The position numbers and the translations under genes were made by a program. The notes under the pieces were generated by a model. The model did not search any database, was not told where the DNA came from, and worked only from the letters and a program-made list of their open reading frames with translations. This document shows, in pieces, positions 23,101 to 29,387 of a stretch of DNA of 58,481 nt. Every line of letters begins with the position of its first letter. Positions within the stretch are counted from its first letter, which is position 1. Source of the stretch: a virus; the IMG/VR virus record IMGVR_UViG_3300030233_000054, positions 1-58,481 of that record. The stretch is one strand, 5' to 3'.

Positions 23101-24902
23101 TCGTTTGCTTTCGCCTGCCGCTCAATATCTTCACTCCGCACGCCAAGGGCGACACGGAAAAACTCTCCCGGCCCCGTCAGGGCGAAGTCCAAGCTGGAGC
23201 TGATCTTCTCCCAAAAGCCTGCTTTGGGATCGTTGTGGACCTGGGCGCGGCGCTGGTGGCTGTCCTTGATCCGCTGCTGGGCATCCCGGTAATTCTGCCC
23301 GTCGCTGTCGTAGTTAAAGACGCCCATCTCCGAGCGGTTGGCCTGCTGGTATTCTTCCAGCCGGGCAGCAAGCTGACGGGCACCTTCAGCTTTGGCTTGC
23401 TCGATACCCTCCATCACCTCGCCCGTGGCGCTCTCCAAATCCTGGCGGAAGTTGAGGATGTCCCCGACGCGGGCCATGCCCGGAACTAGTTCGTCAATGC
23501 GCTCGTCAATCTCCTCGCGTTGAATTTCGTCGAAGATCGGCTCACCCGGCTTTGGATCGACCTGCCGTGCCTCGTCGCCAAGGATGCGGTACGCCTCCTG
23601 GATGTTCTCGTAGGCGTTCTGAATCTCACTCTCCATGGGCTCGTCGCGCTGGCGCTGGAACTCAATGCGGCGGCGTCCCTCTTCCAAAAGCGTGCGGGCG
23701 TACTGCTTGTCCTTTTTCGCGTGGTAGCCTCGGCGTCCGGCCTCGACTCGCGACGGGTCTTTGCCTTCAGCCTTCGCCCGCTCGCGTTCCTCGGGGGAAA
23801 GCGTGAGGTGATCTTCCAGCGCCTGTTCACGCCGCTCATCAGCGGACGGCGGCGCGTTCTGCGCCATCTGCTGGGGAGCTGGCCGGGACGGCATACGCAG
23901 GGGATTCTCGATGTAATCCACCTTCGCCTGCTTGGCTCCGATCTCGGCCCGCTTTAGTTCGCGGTACTTGGCCTCATCATCATCGTGGGCGGCGCTGAGT
24001 TCGTTGCGCTGGGTGAGCAGGGCTTCACGGGCCTTGAGGAGCTTCTTCTTTTCTGCATGCGCCTGGCGCTCTTCCTCGGTGATCGGATCGTACTCGGTCA
24101 GCTTGTCCAGTTCCTTCAGGCGGGAATCTGACGCCTTCAACTTGTCCTCGACTTCGCGCAGGGCATCGCTCGACTCGCCGCGCTTCAGGTACTGCTGCTG
24201 TCGCGCCAGCTCGGCCTTGTCCTCGGCAGCGGAAAGCATGTCTTTTCTACGGCCAATAGCAGGCTTGATGATCGCCTCCTGCTCGCGCTTGAGGATGTCC
24301 TGCTCCAGCTCCGCGTTCGCGGGCTTGCGGGCAGTCAACGGGTTGGTGATGTCCGCCACGGCCTGTTGCGTCACGTCCTTGAGCGGCAGGGTCTTGATGC
24401 GTGTGCCCTTGGTGTCGATGGGCGTCTGCACGATCTGCCCGGCGTCGTTCAGTTCGCGCTTGCCCCGGTACGGGTCGATCTTCTGGATCTTTCCCCGGTC
24501 GTCACGCTTCTTAATGTACGCCGGACCAATCGGAGGCTGCTCGACGCCAAGTTCCTTCGGCTCGTACTTCAGGCTGCCGTCTTGGTGGCGGTCGGCAATG
24601 GGCGTTGTCACCACCCCGTCAACAGTCGGGTTGTACTCGGAGCGCTCCTTGAAGCTGACGCCGGTTTCGCGGTACTGGCGAATCTGGTTGCGGATGCGGG
24701 CTTGTTCCTTGAGCTTGAGCAGACGGGCGCGTTCAGCCTTTTCCTTAGCAAGCTGCTTCTCGCGCTCCTTGCGCTGCGCCTCCATCCTGCGGGCAAGGGC
24801 TTCCTGCTCCTGCTCTCGCTGGCGCTGCAACCGCTGCTCATTCGCAACCGCGCTGGATGCTACACGGCGATTGTAACGGTCAAGTGGGGTGTTAAGAGCC
24901 AT
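14157..24902 (-). CDS. giant multidomain virion (polyvalent) protein with sigma-70-like and ART-like domains
   Basis: The 3,581-residue protein is the size of podoviral internal proteins that are injected with the DNA. Visible parts: charged coiled coil (1-560); Gly-rich hydrophobic stretch (about 740-900); EEVVHA, a zincin-like site lacking the first His (about 1325); weak ParB-like block with MDRNHLYLSYLLEGH (1665-1740); sigma-70-like region 2 (DPQDVNQEAIQ, FVPYAQTAVRNRLKS) and region 4 helix-turn-helix (TQQELAQELGASNQF), about 1960-2150; second degenerate zincin site EELIHG (about 2298); ADP-ribosyltransferase-like domain of polyvalent proteins (VVYHGT, IFFTPD, NQIKSATGNQGTFDP), about 2465-2685; and a C-terminal helical part with SYSLDFVVRNALRDF, typical of large polyvalent phage proteins. 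Functions are inferred from motifs. Confidence 0.85.
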   Translation of the reverse strand: MALNTPLDRYNRRVASSAVANEQRLQRQREQEQEALARRMEAQRKEREKQLAKEKAERARLLKLKEQARIRNQIRQYRETGVSFKERSEYNPTVDGVVTTPIADRHQDGSLKYEPKELGVEQPPIGPAYIKKRDDRGKIQKIDPYRGKRELNDAGQIVQTPIDTKGTRIKTLPLKDVTQQAVADITNPLTARKPANAELEQDILKREQEAIIKPAIGRRKDMLSAAEDKAELARQQQYLKRGESSDALREVEDKLKASDSRLKELDKLTEYDPITEEERQAHAEKKKLLKAREALLTQRNELSAAHDDDEAKYRELKRAEIGAKQAKVDYIENPLRMPSRPAPQQMAQNAPPSADERREQALEDHLTLSPEERERAKAEGKDPSRVEAGRRGYHAKKDKQYARTLLEEGRRRIEFQRQRDEPMESEIQNAYENIQEAYRILGDEARQVDPKPGEPIFDEIQREEIDERIDELVPGMARVGDILNFRQDLESATGEVMEGIEQAKAEGARQLAARLEEYQQANRSEMGVFNYDSDGQNYRDAQQRIKDSHQRRAQVHNDPKAGFWEKISSSLDFALTGPGEFFRVALGVRSEDIERQAKANEATELIGSLKGESAAQALLKADQYQQQLAEGQDIVPKGWGGFGDINFHVKGDTTPMDVKVRRSGRKNLKSLQNFVNVMKEGGVKGQAYATMENFNSSLLMLLGEGGFNVAIDENDPQQVAMRTALRSEILQLLSSDQYKESALAGQVFGSVGAFIISRNLGRALIGQPAAKMGVGRAVSRALGKGKGKGLASEIGNLGGYGLFGAGQSFSENRADMGFLNRVMSITGNALTLRAVEGAGNQLERKIGNMVDLTRRPIMRTMLQGAGAFTGETVSEMLEASIRGERASENFEDILKGSLWAALAFSIPGVAGNMRDAKHANLKEMSKKLRAHYEAQGLNILPRMTDVAAAVTTLKNPGGNEVVQTTAQLVGPERLGEIESAVQMTGQAMLEADAVMKQAEEKAKGNNAAVLPQRSVAMGRLVEAGQVTTEAQADLGLASAAAQEIYGVTSPAVDATPEQDAEARTAVLLATRAHSGQQLTETEAAQLTGTVDATTGQPLAERGKDGQVVLTDAGLNRLRNVAPTALRFAENTRAINEDRANAQEELATQEAEAAEDVPAMDAAPDGQGGEAVQQVAGESEGLPPVSLADTREDGTTFGAALRQAGGKPITVTSPEELNDWKQLESAGWVKVTEANGNYTVVPRGTVDAEGVRAKLNAAVSKYAPILKQIGVAPQVAATKTRGDGPFGFDPQSNQIVVSDNDEVMAGQLDFAPTPEQFDAYVEQVALEEVVHAIENQVTVAQAKKSGRSLKGYVRSQVDGLRRANPEFLEAVISNYVNDPEAGKRFIQSKGKQRPKGLSDADIFSEAVRAAVQARLEGSTEAAANYIELLKRGKVPQGFANYLRAFVQRLRELFEGKLPQEVQAIVDQVESLIKDSGTKSPLGTKPKSRSGQRDDDTAQSTAKDDETGQRKPGDAAKLPRKKLDGADRDVPDRARRSDARADSGRDMVGEQEQRGVSGDGAADQARQEPGEGADQRGAGAKDPERGLQPELAGLKEIVPGVFIDPKNPTAVPKYGKDRPKVDTSHDAEALEIGKGLEAEERQDLPSGGFVRRTPVGVLHIVQKLPINTITRNQDFIDAKHIPRTRAEIRKRAAEGKEPEFVPVDENLKIMDRNHLYLSYLLEGHTEILISRRLIEKTEEESDTKEVPSNKTKQELFDELLADGVITKEYYDENVPRSTEESATDNGGTQKAARSLRADRQREHQSDGELPLERDGQGQQDGSTDRTSTSPVKDMGRVSLNRSGANGGERSVLGERLPDWDGRRDVSQSPSGEAEGQDGNAPVRDRARGDGQGQGEGGSASNAVMGEVDAGMAEKDAGEQKSARPLSTKPPVEKVELSGPEKIALRRRLRVRERLKGSDAEPNANQNRLIENAQAVISRMVEETIPNAERIAKSFRNIPATDPQDVNQEAIQALMDAAGVYTPDAGDFVPYAQTAVRNRLKSLFRSSSKNPERALLDVALYDDAEESFKDQVPDEGVRTSAEEAQLNELSRVAAEELEKIQNPRKRAILKGIAEGKTQQELAQELGASNQFISNQLKTARQIMRNRLRNRGYTERDIKPMLFARRLDTGKREDDTISNERDTTNLPGSASDAPATQEAAESFAGSGTGVRLQLFASKRSDPVQGGGGKHSDSNLRVVRSALKQMSPGFNSLGVKINVLSDAEAKSAGFNDFAMYRMSENALYLAEGYFANSKVPISQEHVEAVLQEELIHGAWAKALDRKAPKGMSTFEYAQAESQKMLAELASTEEGKKALIDAFNIYYQPRNLLPMKEADLPRVVEAFDANPFQAMFEIGRMAIQLRNSGSTTEGIAQKAYNRVVQWVQAAIEELKRIALSPKAASPLLDEVIREAEAILRGDQKFARPLAAAQTGNPEFKNWFGDSKVVDVEGNPQVVYHGTNRVGIEAFEPSYYGDGLNRVEAEESNAPEYKRQQPLIFFTPDPKITEKYANESSDRKGPPNFHRGGNVLPVYLNSQKPFDPFSEQDAKEYIDNAAKAYLEGGDAKDAAQAKGFAESDIKAMRRNPEDSWPEIETRVGMIRQLGYDGIRLTEEGAPTIAVFEPNQIKSATGNQGTFDPHNGDIRYARSLSRMGDFDGYADPGMMQDLLETNQGWTQKLRSDLEGKGQAIKAEADRLLSMFADRFLPLKRVQEAIENGLGRPLKESENPYLGQSLYSGKAGEALDQIKWKYKEPVIDLMTANNLTLDEVEDYLYARHAIERNHVIAQRNPAFLDGGSGMLTAEAKAIIKDSESGDKGDTFKQIGELMDGLAKFSMRKRKEGQLLAPEEFEAWSQYKHYIPLRGLDEAADGTEPGNPKQGAGFNIRGKESEMALGRKSRATDLLAHAFMVAEEAAVRSHKNQVALQFHELVKNNPNDDYWAIDPVAVRPVFSKATGLVEYKLTKQAQRLVGSNSIKLKVDGKPVTILIKDERVAKALSNLDAEKLTGLAKLAGHFNRLLSALNTSYSLDFVVRNALRDFQTASVHLQKYGKAKFFKDVVRDYPKALRGAYDGLKGKEATEWQKHFREYAKAGGKVSFFKIDDVQNQAKNFNRELALRKNTPGAISMRSIRGIMNLVERGNQAVDNAVRLSTYVNARKHLGMSPAEAASVARNLTVDFNKRGSLGPTMNAFYLFFNASVQGNLVIYNNLKNKRVRQVVYAIVAQGFALDLLNSFLSPEDEDGELVYDKIPEYEKSRNMIFMLPNGDYAKIPLPYGYNVFTDAGRNLSALTRGKKTPLEASMGTLTTAAEATNPFGGVNSLGNFLAPTLFDPIVDLYRNRDFADRPIYPENSYDTRPPSEQYYPSASPMSVALSRKLNQLTGGDDFAKGSFSYSPHVWDYMFGQLTGSAGREWLIRVPNLASKLFDGEPLEYNEVPVLRTVVGAKPTWMDKRLFYDRVREIEDISRQYKQHRKSGNADRVQEIRESKSALLRLSDQAKNAKKALKGVRERREQVSASKLDDAKKKEILDSLDQREKRIIDSLNRAYLQAATDSH

Positions 24903-24908
24903 GTCCGG

Positions 24909-25388
24909 CTAGTAGGCAAAGGCGAGCTTTTTTTTCTTTTCCTCGACAGGGCGAGCCCACGCCGGGCGCAGGTCAACGCTGGCCTGAAAGGCGGGCTTGT
25001 CGGTCGGGCGCTTGGTCACGTTCTTGAGCGGGGAACCTGGTTTGTTTTTCGGGAACCGGCCTGACGGGGTGAGGGGATTCTTAGCCTTATTCTTCAACAG
25101 TCCGCCATCCATATTCGAGGCGTATCCGCTGGGGACCGACTTCGGCTTATCTTCCTTGGGAGGCTTGGGGGCCATCTGGCGCTTGGTCCGGGCTAAGCTG
25201 GGGCGAACGTCAATCTGTTTTGGCCTTGAAAAGCGCGTGTCCAGGCTACCGCTGCTCTGACCGCCCGAGGTGAAGGTGCGCGGGAACGGGCTCTGTGCGC
25301 CGCGCTGAGAGCGCTGGTAGGGATTGGCGGCAGAGGTGACGCGGCGGGTGGTCAGGGGGTTCTCGATTTCAAGAGGCTTGCGACGCAT
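24909..25388 (-). CDS. basic low-complexity virion-associated protein
   Basis: The 159-residue product starts MRRKPLEIENPLTTR and is rich in Lys, Arg, Pro and Ser with almost no hydrophobic core, so it is probably disordered (for example KPPKEDKPKSVPSG). It ends EKKKKLAFAY. It is the first gene behind late motif copy 3 and sits six bases before the giant virion gene, which suggests an internal head protein, a DNA-condensing protein or a chaperone for its neighbour. No family is recognised. Confidence 0.75.
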   Translation of the reverse strand: MRRKPLEIENPLTTRRVTSAANPYQRSQRGAQSPFPRTFTSGGQSSGSLDTRFSRPKQIDVRPSLARTKRQMAPKPPKEDKPKSVPSGYASNMDGGLLKNKAKNPLTPSGRFPKNKPGSPLKNVTKRPTDKPAFQASVDLRPAWARPVEEKKKKLAFAY

Positions 25389-25411
25389 ACGGGTAGGATG
25401 GACTTCTAAGG

Positions 25412-25426
25412 GTTATTTGTCAATAC
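25412..25426 (-). promoter_or_regulatory. late motif copy 3, ahead of the giant-protein pair
   Basis: This exact GTATTGACAAATAAC on the minus strand lies 24 bases from the ATG at 25388 and directly after the stop of the upstream Cys-rich gene. It would drive the basic protein and the 10.7 kb virion gene. Confidence 0.75.
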
Positions 25427-25429
25427 CGC

Positions 25430-25672
25430 CTACCACTTGCCAATCGGGCACTTCGATGTCCCCAGGCACACCTTGAGCGCCGTGCATCCGCACTCCCGGC
25501 ATTCCCCAAGCTGAAGGTTGCCGTCCGGGTCCCAGTGCTCGCAGGCGCTGCACACCTCCATGCGCCGGTCCCGCGTCTCCTGATCTGCGATGGGGAGGCC
25601 CTGCTTAATCCAGTGCCTTACCGCTCCAGCCAAGCGCTGCGCCTTTTGCTGAACCGTAAGAGCTTCAGGCAT
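25430..25672 (-). CDS. small cysteine-rich zinc-binding-type protein
   Basis: From ATG 25672 the 80-residue product starts MPEALTVQQKAQRLA. After an N-terminal helical half it has CSACEHW, then CRECGCTALKVC and CPIGKW, giving seven Cys in pairs as in a zinc ribbon. It overlaps the end of the vWA-type gene by eight bases. Small proteins of this build occur in phage virion operons; the role here is unknown. Confidence 0.75.
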   Translation of the reverse strand: MPEALTVQQKAQRLAGAVRHWIKQGLPIADQETRDRRMEVCSACEHWDPDGNLQLGECRECGCTALKVCLGTSKCPIGKW

Positions 25673-26582
25673 TTTGCCCTGCGATCTCTTCCCGGATTTC
25701 CTCGGTAGCAATTACGATGTCCTGAATCCAGCGCTCCGTGCCGGAGCCGTAGGTTTCCGCCACTCTCGCCCCCGGAATTTGATTGGCTCGACCAATGATG
25801 AAGTCCACCGCGTCCCGCACATCGGCGTCTGACATGGATCCGGAGTTGTCGATGGAGAAAGACATCCACCAGTCTTGGCCATCGCCGAGACTAAGCGCCG
25901 TCACTCCTTGGTTGAATTGCGACTGCAAGGCTCGTGTAGAGGCTGGCCTTGTAAAAATGCGTTCGTAAACGACTTCATCCGGCCCTGGTAGGACCGCCCC
26001 AAACGGGCCGCCTGCGAATGTTGGTCCAAGCTGGAAAAGCACAACGTAGCGGTTGGGCACATCCGCCATAGCAGCGGCATAGGCCCCGATGTCTTCCTGC
26101 CGCAGGGCCTCGTCGCCAAAGTAGGTACTGGATTCATCAATGAAGGCGAAGTGCAAAAGCTTGCCGATAGGTCCGCTATCCACCGCGCCAGCGCACCCAA
26201 GGTTCCCGCTGCCGGGAGGCGTCTCCCCCTCCCCCAAGCTGCCGCTGTACGCCGTCGTCAAACACATGAAGCCGCTTAAGCATGACTGGTAGGAGGCTCC
26301 AGCCGACACCTCAAGAGACTGCCGGTGACCCGCCGTCTGAATGATCTCCCCGCGTTTCCACTCACCCGCGATGGCCTGCCCGTTAATCAACACTTCCCCG
26401 TTCAGGATGAGATCGCACCCCGCCACGAGCTGGGCAGGCTCCGGCACGCCAGCCATGGTGATGCTGCCCCCTTTGCGCCCCAAGTCGGACAGGTCCAAAA
26501 CCGACATGGCCCGGCACTCCGGCCATCCCATGAGCGGGATGCGCTGCCAGTAGTCTGAGTATTGGCCTTCGCGGGAGGGCAT
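25665..26582 (-). CDS. von Willebrand factor A-like protein with MIDAS motif
   Basis: From ATG 26582 the product has 305 residues (MPSREGQYSDYWQRI); a TTG at 26600 would add six but lies within a palindrome. Near residue 240, WWMSFSIDNSGSMSD contains the DxSxS metal-ion-dependent adhesion motif preceded by a hydrophobic strand, as in vWA domains. The N-terminal part is beta-rich and carries several Cys. vWA domains bind protein or matrix ligands through a metal ion. Lying among tail genes, it is likely a tail component; host-surface binding is an inference. Confidence 0.7.
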   Translation of the reverse strand: MPSREGQYSDYWQRIPLMGWPECRAMSVLDLSDLGRKGGSITMAGVPEPAQLVAGCDLILNGEVLINGQAIAGEWKRGEIIQTAGHRQSLEVSAGASYQSCLSGFMCLTTAYSGSLGEGETPPGSGNLGCAGAVDSGPIGKLLHFAFIDESSTYFGDEALRQEDIGAYAAAMADVPNRYVVLFQLGPTFAGGPFGAVLPGPDEVVYERIFTRPASTRALQSQFNQGVTALSLGDGQDWWMSFSIDNSGSMSDADVRDAVDFIIGRANQIPGARVAETYGSGTERWIQDIVIATEEIREEIAGQNA

Positions 26583-26592
26583 GGATTTATTC

Positions 26593-26622
26593 TGTGACAA
26601 ATACTAGGTACTTATTGTCACA
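26593..26622. promoter_or_regulatory. long inverted repeat between tail genes
   Basis: TGTGACAA at 26593-26600 is matched by TTGTCACA at 26615-26622. The 14-base centre contains TACTAGGTAC, which resembles the operator core at 12546-12560. On the minus strand the right arm plus ATAAG also resembles a degenerate late motif. It lies in the 67-base gap upstream of the vWA-like gene and could be an operator, a promoter or an RNA hairpin. Confidence 0.45.
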
Positions 26623-26649
26623 ATGTTATGGTTTGTCTCTGGGGAAGGT

Positions 26650-27882
26650 TTACAGCGCGGCGGTCGTCACGGTGGTGCCGGTCGCCCCGGTCACCTTCAG
26701 GATGCGGTTCAGGAACGGATCGGTGATCGTGATGGGCTCGATGCCGGGGTTGCGCGTCAGATGCAAGGTGAGTTGGTTGCTGCGCTTGGTCAGGCGCAGG
26801 TCAATGTCGCCGTAGATCGGGAACTTCTGCCACGGGCTTTCAGAGAGGTTCGGATTGTTGAGCAACGCCCACAGCTCCGTCTCATACTTCCGCATTTCAG
26901 CGCTCAGCGAGGAAGACGGCAGGGTGTAGTACGGGAAATTCTCCTCTCCAGGCTCCGACCATGTGTAGTTGGTGAAGTTCGGATACCAACAGTTGTTGTA
27001 CTCAACAGTCGGATTCAATCCAAAGTTCTGAATGATATACCCCCATCGGCAATCCGAGATCGAAGAGCGCGATGTCGGGATGGCTTCGGTTTTCGCCTCC
27101 CACCTTCCAGGAGCGCTGTAAGTTTGCCTCTCAAGGGCGATCAGTTCCCGGCAGATCGCCGTCTCAAGCTGCACCGTGTAGGGCACAATCGCCTCGTTGT
27201 ACTCCCCGTATTCGTCGTTCACGTCGCACGCCCGTTTGATGTAGAGCGCCATGCTCACATTGAAGTTGATGGAGGCTGGGAACTTGAAGGCCCGCGCCGT
27301 GTAGGTCTGCCCGTCCGGCCCGATGATGCTGGTGCTTGGCTCGGAGTTGGCGACGACATCCACACGGTCGCTTTCGATCTTTATGGAAAAACCGCAGCGA
27401 TACCCCCGTGTTTCGCTTTCATCTGTCAGCAGGATTTCCGCCCGGCGCTCGGTCTTGAATTTTCCGCACCACGAGTTGTCATGGTAGAGGTTGGGCGTCT
27501 CAATCCGGCCATAGTTCCCGGATTTGACGGTGTATTGCTTTGAGGCTGCCCGGCTGTACGCCCCGCAGTCATCGCAATTGTTGAAATCCGTACGGTTGCC
27601 TGCCGTGTTGTTGGGCCAGTGCTGGCTGAACTCCCAGCCATTAACCACAATTTCCGTGCCATCGCCTTCTTCTTCCTCAGTGTTGGGGCGATCTGCGTTA
27701 TTCAAGGTGGCGGCAAGATCCAGAGACTGCGCGAAATTAGCTACCCCGTCCACCTGTACGTCTTTGTCGCCCGTGGTTGGCCAGACGATATTCGCGTCCG
27801 TGGGGCAGTTGTCCGTCCAGTTGCTGGCCGGGCTCGCGCTGCCGCTGATCGGCGCTCCGTGATTGACGATGCGGCAGCTCAT
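26650..27882 (-). CDS. structural protein, beta-rich, unknown
   Basis: The 410-residue product starts MSCRIVNHGAPISGS. It has many Asn, Thr and Tyr residues and numerous Cys (CDDCGAY, WCGKFK, ACDVNDEYG), an unusual amount for a cytoplasmic phage protein. No signal peptide is present. Its ATGA start overlaps the upstream gene. Its place between tail genes suggests a tail or fibre protein; no family is recognised. Confidence 0.7.
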   Translation of the reverse strand: MSCRIVNHGAPISGSASPASNWTDNCPTDANIVWPTTGDKDVQVDGVANFAQSLDLAATLNNADRPNTEEEEGDGTEIVVNGWEFSQHWPNNTAGNRTDFNNCDDCGAYSRAASKQYTVKSGNYGRIETPNLYHDNSWCGKFKTERRAEILLTDESETRGYRCGFSIKIESDRVDVVANSEPSTSIIGPDGQTYTARAFKFPASINFNVSMALYIKRACDVNDEYGEYNEAIVPYTVQLETAICRELIALERQTYSAPGRWEAKTEAIPTSRSSISDCRWGYIIQNFGLNPTVEYNNCWYPNFTNYTWSEPGEENFPYYTLPSSSLSAEMRKYETELWALLNNPNLSESPWQKFPIYGDIDLRLTKRSNQLTLHLTRNPGIEPITITDPFLNRILKVTGATGTTVTTAAL

Positions 27883-28526
27883 GATGTCAGTTGCTCCGTG
27901 TTGGCCTTACGCCGCCAGCGCTGGCCGATACTGCCCACGGTGCCGCTGTCCTGGCCGTTGCTTTGAAAGAGCACCCATGCGCCAATCTCTGGCGCAATGC
28001 TGAGAATGACGATGGGGCGCGCAAACCCTCTCGCGGTGACGGTGGCTGTCCCTGCCAATAGCAGGATACGCGATGGTCGCGCCGATCCACCGCCGCGCAT
28101 AACTGCTGCGCCGGAAAGCGTTGGATTCTTACGTAGGCTACCAGTCAAGCTAAAGCCCGCCTGCGTTGATTCCATTGCGGGCTGTCGGCTAAAGTTTGGG
28201 TTTGCCGACCCGCCCGCGCTGAATTGAATAGAGCCCCGCAATCCGCCTGAGAAACCCGGAGATGCGGAGCCACTCATTCGCATAGTGGCCCTACCTCTCA
28301 ATGATGGGTTTAGACGAAGCGTTCCAGAAAGTGAAAACTCGCCAACCAAATCTGGGTAGGCGATCTGTGGATCAATGTAGCCGCTAGAGGTAAGCGTTCC
28401 ACTTACTGAGAACTCGCCTACGGTAACCGAGTTGAGTACCTCGGTATCCATCGTGAGGATCTTGGATGGTGTGGCGCTTCCGCCGCCATCCAAAGTTGCA
28501 CTGCCCGTGAGGAGTTTTTCAGCCAT
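27879..28526 (-). CDS. repeat-containing virion protein
   Basis: The 215-residue product starts MAEKLLTGSATLDGG and is built of imperfect repeats of a GSA-x-PS / G-x-FS-x-x-GTL type (GEFSVSGTLTSSG, GEFSLSGTLRLNP, AGFSLTGSLRKNP, with MRMSGSA and MRGGGSA between). This is the pattern of a repetitive beta structure, probably a fibre or whisker shaft. It follows the duplicated-domain gene by three bases. Confidence 0.7.
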   Translation of the reverse strand: MAEKLLTGSATLDGGGSATPSKILTMDTEVLNSVTVGEFSVSGTLTSSGYIDPQIAYPDLVGEFSLSGTLRLNPSLRGRATMRMSGSASPGFSGGLRGSIQFSAGGSANPNFSRQPAMESTQAGFSLTGSLRKNPTLSGAAVMRGGGSARPSRILLLAGTATVTARGFARPIVILSIAPEIGAWVLFQSNGQDSGTVGSIGQRWRRKANTEQLTS

Positions 28527-28529
28527 GGC

Positions 28530-29342
28530 TTACGCGGCGGCGATTGTCATTGCGCCTGCATTGAATTTAGGTTCGTCCGTGTTATTGCAGGCCACGGATG
28601 AGTCGAGGTTAGACCAGAACAGGAGGTTCCCGCTTGTCGAGGCGTCGAAGAGCGCAAACATCACAGCTGTTCCCCAGTCGGCGGTAGCAGTCGGGAAGGT
28701 GATCGCATTCGTGTTGGCAGTCGCTCCACTGGAAACGGCATCCCATTCGTCGTTGTCGGTGGCGACTCCCACGCGAGCGTAGCTCCCCACGGCGGTAGAG
28801 AACTCGCTGATCGCGCCAGCCTCCGTGAAGGCCCCAGTCGGCCCGAGTGCGACGTAGACGTTGGCCGGAGCGCTGTACGCGCTCCCACGAAAAATGTGGT
28901 TCAGCAGGGCGTGGGACAGGTAGGTGGAAATCTCGTTTTTTAAATCCCAAATCAAAGAGCCTGCAGCAAAGCGAATAATGTCGCCGTTGCCAACGCTCGG
29001 GTCCGGGCTGAAATTGAGCCACATGAGAAGGTTGCCGCCCGTCGAGGCGTCAAACAACCCAACTTGATAGACGGTTCCCCAGCTTTCCGAGGACGCCGCA
29101 AAAGCAATCTCGTTGGTATTGGCAGTCGCCCGGCTGGCAGGAGCGTCCCAATTGCCCGTGTTGCACGCCACCTGGACGCGGGCGTAGCCGGAGCCGTTCT
29201 CCTCGGAGCTGACGCCCCCCTCGCCAAAGCCTGAGTAGCTGTTGGAAAGCCCAATCCAGAGGTTGCTGGGGGCGCTGTACGAGCCCTCCCGCAGAACGTA
29301 GTCCAGCAGCAGGGATTCAAAGTAGTCGGTCATTTGTGCCAT
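28530..29342 (-). CDS. tail fibre-type protein with internal domain duplication
   Basis: The 270-residue protein contains two copies of one domain. The first (about 5-130) has LLLDYVLREGSYSAP, NLWIGLSNS, GYARVQVA and QVGLFDASTGGNLLM. The second (about 140-270) has LLNHIFRGSAYSAP, NVYVALGPT, SYARVGVA and MFALFDASTSGNLLF. The domain is common in phage fibre or decoration proteins. Late motif copy 4 lies 17 bases upstream, with AGGAG between motif and ATG. The duplication probably arose by tandem gene or domain copying. Confidence 0.8.
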   Translation of the reverse strand: MAQMTDYFESLLLDYVLREGSYSAPSNLWIGLSNSYSGFGEGGVSSEENGSGYARVQVACNTGNWDAPASRATANTNEIAFAASSESWGTVYQVGLFDASTGGNLLMWLNFSPDPSVGNGDIIRFAAGSLIWDLKNEISTYLSHALLNHIFRGSAYSAPANVYVALGPTGAFTEAGAISEFSTAVGSYARVGVATDNDEWDAVSSGATANTNAITFPTATADWGTAVMFALFDASTSGNLLFWSNLDSSVACNNTDEPKFNAGAMTIAAA

Positions 29343-29359
29343 GTCGTTTTCTCCTAAGT

Positions 29360-29374
29360 GTTATTTGTCAATAC
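29360..29374 (-). promoter_or_regulatory. late motif copy 4, ahead of the fibre-type gene
   Basis: This exact GTATTGACAAATAAC on the minus strand is followed by ACTTAGGAGAAAACG and the ATG at 29342, so motif and ribosome binding site are almost adjacent. Any leader made from it would be under 20 bases. Confidence 0.78.
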
Positions 29375-29387
29375 CATGTTGTTGTTG

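Noticed and set aside
14157-24902. N4-type virion RNA polymerase as the identity of the giant protein
   Set aside because: The size matches, but I see none of the single-subunit polymerase motifs; the visible transcription-related part is sigma-like.
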